Assembly (NCBI RefSeq): GCF_000327385.1
Contig: NW_008709333.1
Span: 1,182,426 to 1,246,425 of the forward strand
Direction: 5' to 3'
Source: Lottia gigantea
Taxonomy: Eukaryota > Mollusca > Gastropoda > Lottiidae
DNA: 64,000 nucleotides
Made by a program: the position numbers and the translations under genes. Position 1 is the first letter of the stretch; every line of letters begins with the position of its first letter. The notes beneath the pieces were generated by a model, which made no database searches, was not told where the DNA came from, and worked only from the letters and a program-made list of their open reading frames with translations. Of the stretch, positions 44,213-55,432 are shown piece after piece.

Positions 44213-45499
44213 ATGGTGAACGAATCAGTGATAATGTTGTACGGAGCTCAATCTTCTCTCATGCTATCTGATGAGCATGATCCATCACTTCCTCCAGCTC
44301 GGCAACTTCAAAACGGATCATTGCAACAGCAAGAAGCCATGGAGAATACACCGACCACTTCCCACCAGGAGGCGTACTATCTCTTCTTCGTAGGAGCACT
44401 CGGCATGCTGCTAAATATCGCGGTAGTCGTGGTGATCTGCCTGCGTAAAAGTACCAGACGTATGACAAGTGCATTTATCATTCATGCATCATTCTTGAAT
44501 TTCTTAAAAGCAGGATTCTGTATTCCGTTTGGGATGAATTTAATAAGTCGTGAAGTGCCGTCGACGTGCACGGTGCAAGGTGCTACATATATTGTGATAA
44601 TAACAGCCTCTACTTTCAATTTAGTGGCAATGATTTGCACGGAGGCTTACACGTTCGGTGAAACGAATATCGGAGGACGGTCGAAAGGTACAGTGTGTTG
44701 TATTATGTTTGGAATATTAATAGTGTATATCGCGAGCACCATTCTGCATCTCGGACCCACTCTCATTGGTGGATATTTCAACTTTGAACCCAATATTGGA
44801 AGTTGTACGTTTGAATATGGAAAAATTAGTGGATATATCGCCCACGTGATGTGGATAATCATAATTACAATGGCGTACTGTGCTGCTATTTATTTCCTGA
44901 AAAAATTATATCGTGAGATTCAGTCAAATCAGCCGAATCGTGTGTCAATGTTAGTCCGAAATTCCATCACGATTATGGACGATCAAAAATATTCTCAAAG
45001 CAGCATTCGACACATGGTAAAAGACTGTTTTCACCGTGCCAAAATATTCATTATGATGGCAGTCGCCTTCGCTATCTGTTGGTATCCGTTATTTTTGTTA
45101 ATAATAATCGACGTGTATTTTTCAGTCTCGCCAAAAGTGTACCAAACTTTTAGTTTTATTGCCTGGACGCAAGGGACTATTGAACCGTTGTTGTATATAT
45201 GTTTCGATAGGAATTTAAATCTTTTAGCAAAATATATTTATTGTGATCGATATCGCCAGTATGACATGGAAACGCTGGCGTATTTAATGACTCGTCACAG
45301 ACAGACATCGCAACAAAATTGTTCAACAACAATCGAACAATCGCAACAAGGTAGTATGTGTCGCCATTGTCAAAGTGAAAAAGACGGAGCAGGGAGCTCT
45401 AATCGCTCGCCAAGTCCAAATTCATTGGTAACCAACGAAGAAAAAGAGGATCATTCTACACACCATGCCAATAAAGTTCCGCAAGAAGTACAATGTTAG
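44213..45499 (+). CDS. Orphan class A (rhodopsin-like) G-protein coupled receptor, 428 aa
   Basis: Whole coding region in one exon. Outer N-terminus of about 53 residues with N-glycosylation sites (NES at 3, NGS at 34). Seven hydrophobic segments: about 54-77 (with the conserved Asn68 of LLN), 84-108, 122-145, 160-181, 207-229, 275-299, 310-330. Cys119 before TM3 and Cys198 in the second outer loop can form the usual disulphide. TM6 has FAICWYP, the CWxP motif. Unusual: the DRY position at the end of TM3 reads TEAY, and TM7 has IEPLLYICF in place of NPxxY. The C-tail is long, Ser/Gln-rich, with a CRHC motif. Signals through heterotrimeric G proteins if the family role holds; ligand unknown. 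Resembles invertebrate orphan receptors (from memory), no vertebrate orthologue named. Start: only ATG after the spliced 5' UTR in good context (ACAACATGG). Confidence 0.9.
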   Translation: MVNESVIMLYGAQSSLMLSDEHDPSLPPARQLQNGSLQQQEAMENTPTTSHQEAYYLFFVGALGMLLNIAVVVVICLRKSTRRMTSAFIIHASFLNFLKAGFCIPFGMNLISREVPSTCTVQGATYIVIITASTFNLVAMICTEAYTFGETNIGGRSKGTVCCIMFGILIVYIASTILHLGPTLIGGYFNFEPNIGSCTFEYGKISGYIAHVMWIIIITMAYCAAIYFLKKLYREIQSNQPNRVSMLVRNSITIMDDQKYSQSSIRHMVKDCFHRAKIFIMMAVAFAICWYPLFLLIIIDVYFSVSPKVYQTFSFIAWTQGTIEPLLYICFDRNLNLLAKYIYCDRYRQYDMETLAYLMTRHRQTSQQNCSTTIEQSQQGSMCRHCQSEKDGAGSSNRSPSPNSLVTNEEKEDHSTHHANKVPQEVQC

Positions 45500-47085
45500 T
45501 CCAATTTTCAAGTTTTACGGCACAATTCCAATATGTCTACTGCCAAGCACTAACTAACTGTTTTACAATCTCAAAATTTACGAGACAAACTTGCTTTAAC
45601 CATAACCAAAATCTTCTTGTGCTAATTTTTGTGTTTTTTTTTTGTGTTCAATCACTGAATTTATGTCTCACGCACAAATTTACTATCACTAATGTTTTTT
45701 TTCATGTTTTGTGTTTTTTGATTTGGATGGATTAATAACATCATGAGAACTGCCATTTTTGCTTTGGGATTTATGAATTTGTCATTTGGATTTAAACTTA
45801 AAAGAGTTTGATGTGTAATTGTTCTGGAGTGATATTTCAGTTTTTCGAATGAATATGGAATAATTTGGTTTCATTCACTTCATAATTTGTTTCAATATAT
45901 ATTTATTTGCTGATTTGGGGCTTAAAATTTTCCAAATTGTGGTCCACGTATAGGATAGAAACCCCTACACAAGATGGGATTTAGTGCTCTGTGATTCAGG
46001 TTAGTGCTAATTGAGGAAGTACTGATGCCATAACCAGTGCTTTGTGAGATGAGATGAGCTCAATATGAGCTTCCACATCCATCACAAACATTAAAATATG
46101 TGAAATTTAGAAATATTTGTTTCAATTACCATGTAATATAAAAGAGTTAAAAAGTGAAATTTTGAAATTCCGATTATGTTAAATATTCCATTCGTTCAAT
46201 TGGGTTACGTTTTTTGTTAGAATTAATCATTTTCAATCAGAATTGCCGCGTATGAAATTAAAAAAATGTTAAACTGGATTATGTTTTTGGGATTAAAAAT
46301 CGACTGTGTGTGAAGTCTGGTCTTTGATCAATAATCTTCAACCTAATCTGATTTTAATAAATAACTCGTAACATTCGTATTGGAATATTTACAGATACAA
46401 GACTCCAACATCAAGACGGTTAACAGCTGGGACGGATTATCGGCTATCGGTGAGGTGTTGTGAAGCTGTTTGGAATTTAGCAGGGAAATGCAAGCTACAA
46501 GACATCTGTTGTTAAAGAGGCAAACCCACATAAATTTTAAGTTACAGATTTAATTTTGAAGTTTTCAATAATATCCAATACTTGATTTTAATGAGTGAGG
46601 CAAAATTTTAAGTTGATTGGAAAGGTTGTTAAAGCAGCCCACCCACATAAGTTACAGATTTGATTTTTGAAGTTTTATATTAAATTTAATACGTGGCTTT
46701 ATTGAGTTTGACATTTCAACGATTTTAAATAACATAAACACACATTCATTGATTTATTTCAGTTATTAGTTTTTTGTCATATTACAACAGTGTGACTCAG
46801 TGTGACGCCAATACACTACCATTTTTAGGATTGATGATGCTAGCAATGTTTTTGTTAATGACGTCCAAATTGTTTTTGATTTGGAAGTTTAGGTGATATG
46901 TATAAAAGTCTGTATTTTTTAATAGTTGAATGAAATCATGAATATAATATAATATAATTCTATTTTGTAAATATTCAAAGTTTGTCTTCACCATTTTTAA
47001 TTTTGAAGAGAAACTGTAATCATAATTTTTCCATGAGAATTTTTTTTCAAATAATGATTTTCCTGTTTCCTGCAAATTCTGAAGA
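45500..47085 (+). other. 3' UTR of the receptor gene and spacer
   Basis: AT-rich with T-runs; AATAAA near 46355 is one possible poly(A) signal. A local two-copy duplication lies at 46508-46720 (GTTGTTAAAGAGGCAAACCC / GTTGTTAAAGCAGCCCACCC, then AAGTTACAGATTT in each). Confidence 0.4.
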
Positions 47086-47089
47086 TCCA

Positions 47090-47310
47090 ACTGTTCATGA
47101 GGTTCTATAACACAGTCGGTTAGAGTGTTGGCTCTCAACATGACATCATTTGCTTGGTTACGTCGAGCAAATGGCGGCTGTGGGTTCAATTCTCAGTCTG
47201 ATATCTGATGACCTTGAATAAGTCATCTTCACTTATAGTCGACCCAGCTGTAAATGGGAACGGATTTTTTGTGAAAAATCAATGCCAAGAGAAAGGTAGA
47301 AAGGATCCTT
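47090..47310 (+). mobile_element. tRNA-derived SINE (family S3)
   Basis: tRNA-like head: box A-like TAACACAGTCGGTTAGAGTG at 47107, box B GGTTCAATTCTC at 47183. Body has GTCGACCCAGCTGTAAATGG, a phrase found in tRNA-SINEs of several aquatic animals. No target duplication identified. Confidence 0.75.
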
Positions 47311-47547
47311 AACTGTGAAACTAAGTTGTTATCCTAATAAACTACTGATAAATTACTGTGAAGGTCAACTTGAACCTACATCAACAGCCCTCAATTTTCT
47401 AGCATTGTACAAAACCCATTTGACTTTCCTCACTGTTTTAACAAACTTCAGTCCAATTAGGTATACTATAATCAGTATTAAAATAGATCATCATTTGAAA
47501 ACAAAGATGTTATTTGTAATTTTTTGTCCTCAATGATAAAAATAATT

Positions 47548-47672
47548 AACGCACAATATTCATTATTCATATGTTGAATATTCATTATTCATAAGTTGAA
47601 TATTCATTATTCATATGTTGAATATTCATTATTCATATGTTGAATATTCATTATTTATATGTTGAATATTTA
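47548..47672. repeat. 22-bp tandem repeat, 5-6 units
   Basis: AATATTCATTATTCATATGT TG units, one with ATAAG for ATATG and the last with TTTAT. Confidence 0.92.
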
Positions 47673-48699
47673 TTAAACTGTTTGTTTACGTGTTTCATTG
47701 ACAACCAAAAACTATATTATATTCCATAAACTTCTCTTTTGTGACGGATTTAGATGCCTGACTTTGAATTTCAGATTTCAGATTTCAATTCAAATTTGTT
47801 ATCTCATAGTAACTTTTTGACATGGAAAATTTATTGACCATTTTAATACATATATTGCTGATATTTTGCCATACAACATTCTGCAAACTTGTAAGAAAAG
47901 GAGTCAAATCGTGAAAGCAACCCATCTTCATTTCTAACAATTTCAAAATTAAGTTTTTAGCCTAAAAATATTTGTCAAAATGCATCAAATCAATTCTATT
48001 TTTTCAAAACTGTCAGACGCTCCTGGGAGCCAGGAGTTACATAGGGCTGCCGAATTTTGAATTTCAACCTTGTCCCCCCCCCCCCCCCCCCCCCCTCATC
48101 AAATCAGTCTGCCCCCTATAATTGTCCCTCTAGTCTTGGGAGTTTGGCTCTGGCACTGAAAATGAAGTCATAAATTTGAATTCTAAAAACAAGTTCACGA
48201 TTCCAGTCGACTTTAATTTGCATAAAGTTAATTAAGAAAACTAACGAGAAGACGTAATTAACTTTCCTTTTAATCAGGACTAGATTCATTCTATTCTCTG
48301 TCTTCCTCTTTCATTTAAATTCTACCCAGGCTGTTTTTTATCAAAATAAATTCATATAATACCATGTTATTTTTTCGGTAAAAGTTGATTACATTTTAAT
48401 TCAACAATAATTAAGTTTCTTCATTTTAAAACAGTTAAACTGTGAAATACGAATGTAAGATAGAATTTTGATTGTTTTTACAGAAAATTTATACCAAAAA
48501 ACAAACATGGATGCTGGTAACCATAATTACAGGCAAATAGAAAGAAAATGGCTAATGTTCAAATTAATGACTTTCTGTAATAATTAAATTAACTACAAGA
48601 AAACAAGATGGCTTCTTAATTAAACATTCGTACCAATTTTTTTCTTAACATCCAAACATGATAAAATATTCCTGGGCAATTTCTTTTTGAATTTGGGCT
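47673..48699. other. Spacer with D2 fragment and poly-C
   Basis: A run of 22 C at 48074-48095 leads into a D2 repeat fragment (CAGTCTGCCCCCTATA, TAGTCTTGGGAGTTTGGC, CTGGCACTG, to 48160). Rest featureless. Homopolymer length is uncertain in any assembly. Confidence 0.6.
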
Positions 48700-49810
48700 G
48701 TTCACTTGATAATCCTTTCTGCTCAAAACGACTAGTTCAAGTAGGATATTAAACTCCATTTCATTTCATTAGTACAATAAGATACAGAACAGTAGGATAT
48801 AAAACTCCATTTCATTTCATTAGTACAATAAGATACAGAACAGTAGGATATAAAACTACACTTCATTTCATTAGTTCAATAAGATACAAAACAGTAGGAT
48901 ATAAAACTCTATTTCATTTCATTAGTACAATAAGATACAGAACAGTAGGATATTAAACTCCATTTCATTTCATTAGTCTAATAAGATACAGAACAGTAGG
49001 ATATTAAACTCCATTTCATTTCATTAGTACAATAAGATACAGAACAGTAGGATATTAAACTCCATTTCATTTCATTAGTACAATAAGATACAGAACAGTA
49101 GGATATTAAACTCCATTTCATTTCATTAGTACAATAAGATACAGAACAGTAGGATATAAAACTCTATTTCATTTCATTAGTCCAATAAGATACAGAACAG
49201 TAGGATATAAAACTCTATTTCATTTCATTAGTCCAATAAGATACAGAACAGTAGGATATAAAACTCTATTTCATTTCATTAGTCCAATAAGATACAGAAC
49301 AGTAGGATATAAAACTCCATTTCATTTCATTAGTACAATAAGATACAGAACAGTAGGATATAAAACTCTATTTCATTTCATTAGTCCAATAAGATACAGA
49401 ACAGTAGGATATAAAACTCCATTTCATTTCATTAGTCCAATAAGATACAGAACAGTAGGATATAAAACTCCATTTCATTTCATTAGTCCAATAAGATACA
49501 GAACAGTAGGATATAAAACTATATTTCATTTTATTAGTCCAATAAAATACAGAACAGTAGGATGTAAAACTCCATTTCATTTCATTAGTCCAATAAAATA
49601 CAGAACAGTAGGATGTAAAACTCCATTTCATTTCATTAGTCCAATAAAATATAGAGCAGTAGGATATAAAACACCATTTCATTTCATTAGTTTAATAAAA
49701 TACAGAACAGTAGGATGTAAAACTCCATTTCATTTCATTAGTCCAATAAAATACAGAACAGTAGGATGTAAAACTCCATTTCATTTCATTATTTTAATAA
49801 GATACAGAAC
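48700..49810. repeat. 51-bp minisatellite, about 21 units, derived from S1 SINE tail
   Basis: Units: TCCATTTCATTTCATTAGT, then (A/C)CAATAAGATACAGAAC, then AGTAGGATATAAAAC. The segment AGTAGGATATAAAACTCCAT TTCATTTCATT equals the 3' tail of the S1 SINE (AGTAGGACGTAAAACTCCAT + ATTTC repeats). Subtypes (ATATAAAAC, ATATTAAAC, ATGTAAAAC) are clustered. The period is 17 codons, which keeps a 104-codon minus-strand frame open at 49368-49682; not a gene. Confidence 0.95.
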
Positions 49811-50084
49811 TGTTGGATCTAAATACTAAATTTCTAAATTCAAATTTTTTTACTTGAATTTTCGATAACAACTTTCAGACTCCAGTTTGGCGGACAAAAA
49901 CTGGGTTGTTTACCAAGTTAGAATTTTAAAACCCAGAGGAGAGACTCAGGATGTCAGTTGTTATTGATGAGTCCTTCTTTTATTGAATTATTCTGAATAA
50001 TCATGTAAATTTTGTACACCAAGATATATAACTATAGAACAACCTATAGTCAGACCATCCATCAAGGGTCTACTGCTTGAAAAC
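49811..50084. other. Short spacer
   Basis: Nothing recognised. Confidence 0.3.
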
Positions 50085-50364
50085 TTAAAGGGGTAGTATG
50101 CAAAAATGTGCAATACTAAAAACGTTGTAAACTATACTAGAAAATATTTCTAAAGTATGCTATTTATATCTATGTATCTTCTTGATCAAACTGAATTTGA
50201 TTTAAAAGGGTTAATTAAAAACAGAGTGTACTAATTGTTAATTAAGCATTTTTAAATTATTTTGGTGTTTGGCTTGATAATATTAGTTAAAACAGACTCA
50301 TCTTCAAATATTTCATAAACAGGCACCTTTAGCGAGATACTGGCATTAAACAATATAACTTTAA
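50085..50364. mobile_element. TTAA-bordered MITE candidate (T2-like)
   Basis: TTAAAGGGGTAGTATGC at the left and, inverted, TTAAAGTTATATTGTTTAA at the right; resembles the ends of the 10543 element loosely. TTAA on both borders. Confidence 0.4.
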
Positions 50365-51399
50365 ACGTCTTAATTCTCAATGATAAATGCTTGTACTTCA
50401 ACTAAAATCTTGACCAATCAAACTACAGAACTCTTCTCATAAAACTGATAAATGGAAATATCAGACTTAATATTCATATTTTATATCCTGTAGCCTTGAC
50501 CTTTAATTTAAAACCTTTATAAAATATGACATCCAGTCTAAAATCTAAAAACTTCACGAATATTTCAATAAACAGTCAATTATCTTGTCGGAAAAAATTG
50601 ATAAAAAACCTCCCAGAATACTTCAGTACAGATACGAAACGTGATATCTTCGACCAGATCTAGACACGTAACTCGAGAGATTTGCCATTATTTTCTCACA
50701 ATTGATTGGACGTCTCCCAAGTTTCAAGTTTACCGATTCTATTTATTTTGATTTTACAACATATGTTCTTATTGGCTTTTTATTTCAATATTAGCCAATC
50801 AGTGGTCAGCTCTCAAACTTAGACAACAAAGACAAGATGGGGAGATAAAATGGCCCCACGAGCATTTCGGTTGAAGTGGAAACAAGAACCACTTATAGCC
50901 TGTTACATCTTTTCTGATTTATTTGACCAATCATTATCTAGCCTGTGGTGAGGGACAAAGAAAACAACGTAGTTACATAAAACCAGGGTTTTCATTTGAT
51001 GATTTGCCAGTCGTGTTTGGCAATAGATTAATATATGCGACGTATTGCGTAACTTGCTTTGAAACGTGATGTGCCTAGTTTTATTAAAGAAATGTGTTTA
51101 TTCCAAAATTATTATCTTTTTTTTTGTAATAATTTGAAAAATTAAAAATATTAAATTTTAAAAATTATCATTTATTTCATTTTTCTGATTTTTATTAAAA
51201 TGACATTTTAAGTCAATTTTATATCAGATAAAAGATTTATTCCTACCAATTTTTGTCAGAAGATTACACTTTTGGGGGGATTTTGGCATATATGTGAAAA
51301 TTTGGGAATTTTGACCCCAATCCTTGTTCTTAGACTTTACCTGCCCCTGAAGATTAAAAATAACACTGAGAAGATTCACTATATTTCTTGAGAAATTTA
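50365..51399. other. Gene-less spacer
   Basis: No frame, RNA gene or repeat I can support. Confidence 0.3.
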
Positions 51400-51505
51400 T
51401 ACTTATTTTGATTGTATAAACTGCAACTAAACATGCCAAATTTCTTTGTCATAAAGATGTGTAATTCATAAGATTGTTGTACTTTGGCGTGTATGGCTGA
51501 TTAGT
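51400..51505. repeat. Foldback repeat F2, diverged copy
   Basis: AACTAAACATGCCAAAT and, 50 bases on, ACTTTGGCGTGTATGGCTGA form imperfect inverted arms; the same structure is cleaner at 53545-53640. Confidence 0.6.
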
Positions 51506-51834
51506 GTTTTAATATTGCTAATCATGTGCTTTCCAAGGTACCAATCCTCAAAATTTCTTAAAAATTTGCATAGTAGTTTTACATTGACTAGTATCATAGG
51601 TATGACAAAATTGATCATGTTGTTTACAGGAACTTGTCCCTTGGGGTCTTTAGTTAATTAGGGTGTATACTCCAGGTAGATAGAAATTAAAAACAGGTAC
51701 CTCGTTAACGAGTGTTTAATATCACATGTTAATAGGAAAACGATTTGCTACATTTACTTCTAACATCTGTTTTTATCCAGTCTGCTTTTAATATATTACA
51801 ATCAACTTTTAAAAGTTAACTTTTTCTAATGAAA
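51506..51834. other. Short spacer
   Basis: Nothing recognised. Confidence 0.3.
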
Positions 51835-52005
51835 TTAATGGAGTTTTACATCCTAGTCTTCCGCACCTTATGGGCTAATGAAGAGAGACAACACCATACA
51901 GTGTGAAATGAGGGAAATTTTGTCAATACAGTGGTATTAGTTACTCTTTTTCTATTTCCAAATGTTGAGGGATTTTTAACGTGCACAGCTTGTAGCACAT
52001 TGGGA
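51835..52005 (-). mobile_element. S1 SINE, tail and body
   Basis: ATGGAGTTTTACATCCTAG, GGGCTAATGAAGAGAGACAA, GAGGGAAATTTTGTCAATAC, GAGGGATTTTTAACGTGCAC; head missing. Confidence 0.75.
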
Positions 52006-52261
52006 TATTTTACAAGAAAGTTAGTTAAAAAAAACACTGCAGAATAAATCAATAACCTTTCAAAAATAACTTATTAAATGTTTTGAAACATTGAAATAAA
52101 CCTTGCATTCAATGCTTTTATATAATAGTTTAACATTTGACCTTTCCCATTTTCAATTCCTTCAACCACACTTGACTGACAACTTCTGACAAAATCATTT
52201 CATCAAGAAATTCATGTATTTAGAGAAAGTCAGAGGTCAGCTTTTCAGAGTTGAAACCTTA

Positions 52262-52425
52262 AGGTACCCTCACACCATAGTGATTATTAGTTGTGTATGG
52301 TTGTGAATAATGAAAGTGGCCATGAGGTCTGAACACAACTAAGAACTCAGTTACATGAGAGTTGCATTTGAAACTTATTCACAACCATACACAACTAGTG
52401 ATCACCATGGTGGGAGGACATCTTC
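52262..52425. mobile_element. Foldback MITE with about 40-bp arms
   Basis: Left CACACCATAGTGATTATTAG TTGTGTATGGTTGTGAATAA; right on the other strand CCCACCATGGTGATCACTAG followed by the same TTGTGTATGGTTGTGAATAA, identical over the inner 20 bases. 164 bp. No target duplication seen. Confidence 0.8.
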
Positions 52426-53046
52426 AGTTATAGAAAACACCCATAATCATACAGACCCTATACATACCGATTAATTAAAAACTATCATATACTTTGGTTC
52501 ACTGAGCAATTTCATAATGTGTCATATTGGTTTTGTTTTGCATGTTTCAAAGGATGTTCCATCATTAAGTATATTATAATTTGTTGTCATGATACCAGCT
52601 GGTTCTGGAATTGTATTGTTTGTTTTTATCATCGTGGGATTTTTTCATAATTTTGTCGAATTTTGAGAGTTGTCCTGGTTAAAACCCAGGAGAATTTTTC
52701 ATTGGCTACTGATTGGCTAATGTCATAAAATACATAAAATTTCTTTTAAGTTTATTGTTTAAAAATTGCATGAAATTATTTAAACGTACAATTCTGTTTA
52801 TTTTTCAAGTGTGTAATTTTGAATGATTTGAAGCAGAGGCACATGTTCAATTTTGCTGAGTTATTCTTGCGCCTTTTTACAAAACTATAAATAATTTGAA
52901 CATTGTCTTCATCTGATTGGTCGATCACTAAAATTGAATTTAAATTTAGTTATATTAACTAAATAACTATTTTCTATTATTACATTTGTCAGTATTTCCT
53001 AAAATCTGGCAGTTTATTTAGATTTTATTTAATGATAAGATTTTGA
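52426..53046. other. Featureless spacer
   Basis: AT-rich, no supported feature. CTTCATCTGATTGGTCGATC at 52907 echoes CTTCATCTGATTGGTCAATC at 43362 with some shared flanking text, an unclassified dispersed repeat. Confidence 0.4.
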
Positions 53047-53235
53047 GGATGAAACTGCGAAAAGACATGGTCCGGTGTGGTGTACAGTGCGGGATTCTCG
53101 ACACAAACGAAAATAGAAAAAGTGTACACATGAGGTACGGGTCCGAACACTGTACAGACACGATCGTTTCTTCTATTTTCTACTGTATTGATAATCCTGC
53201 ACCTTACTCCATACTTGGTTTATTCGCACCTTGAG
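53047..53235. mobile_element. Foldback MITE F1, second copy
   Basis: GTGTGGTGTACAGTGCGGGA and inverted AAGTATGGAGTAAGGTGCAG arms, with an inner block GTCCGAACACTGTACAGACA; corresponds to 23795-23960. Confidence 0.65.
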
Positions 53236-53544
53236 GCTCTTGGTTTTTTAGTTTTTCATTTTACTAAGATGTCACGTATTTTTAATTTCATTAGATGCCT
53301 CATCCATTTTGTTTTTTTGCAATTTGTAACAAGCTTTTTGATTTTTGTTCGATATTTTGTTCATTTATTTGTGTGTATCTGATTGTTTATAATTATTTCA
53401 ATGTTTTTTGTAAAAATCTAATTATCTGACGAAGTTTGTAAAACAGGAAAAAATCGTTAATACTCTATTTTTAAAAAAGTCTTGAAACTCGAGCACGATT
53501 TTTAGAGTGTTCATCGGAGAAAAAATACTTTTCATTTGTTTGCT

Positions 53545-53640
53545 TGTATAAATGGCAACTAAACATGCCAAAATTCTTACTCATACAGAGGTGTTATATT
53601 CAAGAATGTTGTATTTTGGCATGTTTAGCTGACACAGCTG
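53545..53640. repeat. Foldback repeat F2 with perfect 16-bp arms
   Basis: CTAAACATGCCAAAAT at 53559-53574 and its exact complement at 53613-53628, 38 bases apart. A diverged copy lies at 51400. Could be a tiny MITE or a structured RNA site; termini unknown. Confidence 0.7.
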
Positions 53641-53857
53641 TTGATAAGAGTATTGCTACCAGTTTCAATTTTATTTACTTTAGAAAAAAGTCCACTTGGA
53701 ATTTGCTGAAATTCTTTGAGTAGAGTGGCTTTAGGCATGATTTATTTTAAAGCCATGTTGGTAGAGATTTGAAATATTCTTTACTTCTTTTAAGGGAAAT
53801 AGTCATCTAAATATTTGCTTCACATGACTTACGATGTTTTGAAGTTTTGTTTGTAAT

Positions 53858-54788
53858 ACAGATATCTAAAACTGAGCTCTATCAGCTGGTAAAGTAAATA
53901 TTTAGTCGACTATACAGATAGCTAAAATTGAGTTCTATCAGCTGGTAAAGTAAATATTTAGATGATTATACAGATAGCTGATATTGAGCTCTATCAGCTG
54001 GTAAAGTAAATATTTAGTTGACTATACAGATAGCTGAAATAGAGCTCTATCAGCTGGTAAAGTAAATATTTAGATGACTATACAGATAGCTGATATTGAG
54101 CTCTATCAGCTGGTAAAGTAAATATTTAGATGACTATACAGACAGCTGAAATAGAGCTCTATCAGCTGGTAAAGTAAATATTTCGATGATTATACAGATA
54201 GCTGAAATTGAGCTCTATCAGCTGGTAAAGTAAATATTTAGATGACTATACAGATAGCTGAAATTGGGCTCTATCGGCCGGTAAAGTAAATATTTCGATG
54301 ACTATATAGATAGCTGAAATTGAGCTCTATCAGCTGGTAAAGTAAATATTTAGATGACTATACAGATAGCTGAAATTGAGCTCTATCAGCTAGTAAAGTA
54401 AATATTTAGATGACTATATAGATAGCTGAAATTGAGCTCTATCAGCTGGTAAAGTAAATATTTAGATGACTATACAGATATCTGTAATTGAGCTGTATCA
54501 GCTGGTAAAGTAAATATTTAGATGACTATACAGATAGCTGAAATTGAGCTCTATCAGCTGGTAAAGTAAATATTTAGATGACTATACAGATATCTGTAAT
54601 TGAGCTGTATCAGCTGGTAAAGTAAATATTTAGATGACTATACAGATAGCTGAAATTGAGCTCTATCAGCTGGTAAAGTAAATATTTAGATGACTATACA
54701 GATAGCTGGAATTGAGCTCTATCAGCTGGTCAAGTAAATATTAGATGACTATACAGACAGCTGAAATTGAGCTCTATCAGCTGGTAAG
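53858..54788. repeat. 56-bp minisatellite array 2, 17 units (family K56)
   Basis: Same unit as 30461-31130, same orientation. Paired variants (GATATCTGTAATTGAGCTG at units 12 and 14) show a two-unit block was copied within the array. Ends abruptly at CAGCTGGTAAGTG. Confidence 0.96.
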
Positions 54789-54789
54789 T

Positions 54790-55074
54790 GTACAAATAAT
54801 GGCAACTATTTCTTTCTCTATAAGCATTAAATAGATATTGTGACAAATTTGCAACAATTTCTGCAAAAATATCAAGAAATAGATATAGAAATTCCTCTCT
54901 AGGTATAAATTTTGGTAAGATTTGTAGAAATGTTTGAATAATAAAATGAAAGTGTATGCCTTTGACTCCCAATGTACCACATTGTATGAAATGTTTTGTA
55001 ATAAAATTATTCTCTCTTAAATTCATTTTTAATTCTTGTAAACCAATCACACAAGGTAGCATCTTTTCAGGATT
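54790..55074 (-). CDS. Long minus-strand frame, possible exon, product unknown
   Basis: A frame of over 100 codons starting MLPCVIGLQELKMNLREN and rich in hydrophobic helix-like sequence (FHFIIQTFLQILPKFIPRE, EEFLYLFLDIFAEIVANL). It runs on into the 56-bp array. No recognised family and no clear splice sites. AT-rich chance frames of this size are not rare. Confidence 0.2.
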
Positions 55075-55274
55075 TCGAGTTTCGAATTTTGGGTTTTGTT
55101 TTGTGGTTTGGATCGTTAGTACTTTGTTTATTCATTTCAATAGATGATGTTATTTGTGTGATAAGACTCGCATTTGATGGTTCCAAAACAAAGCGTGAAT
55201 AAGGTAAATATGTAACGTAACAAGAGTATCTTTGCTCTACGATGAATTATTAATAAAAGATATTTCTGCTCATC

Positions 55275-55432
55275 CCAGTCTGATTCAAAATACAATCATG
55301 AGCAGTCCATTTTATTGTGAGTTAGTTTAAGTAATAATCATCACAATATAAGTTTAGTCTGTATAGTTTATTACAAATTATTCTACCTAACAATAAAATG
55401 GACTGTTTGTGTTTTTGATTTGAATCTGACCA
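55275..55432. mobile_element. Foldback MITE with about 50-bp arms
   Basis: CAGTCCATTTTATTGT at 55303-55318 is exactly complementary to 55390-55405; outside it GTCTGATTCAAAATACAA and GTCAGATTCAAATCAAAA extend the arms. A half copy (ATAAAGTGGACTGTCTGTGT) lies at 13250. Confidence 0.75.

Noticed and set aside
44259-44862. Two 71-codon minus-strand frames
   Set aside because: Antisense shadows of the receptor gene.
46797-47189. 130-codon minus-strand frame
   Set aside because: Its N-terminal third is the complement of the S3 SINE head and the rest is AT-rich; no domain or splice evidence.
49368-49682. 104-codon minus-strand frame with a 17-residue repeat
   Set aside because: Lies entirely in the 51-bp array; 51 is a multiple of three, so the frame stays open by period alone.
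1184-54788. Regular direct repeats considered as CRISPR arrays
   Set aside because: Repeats are contiguous with no unique spacers, no cas genes, and the genome is eukaryotic.
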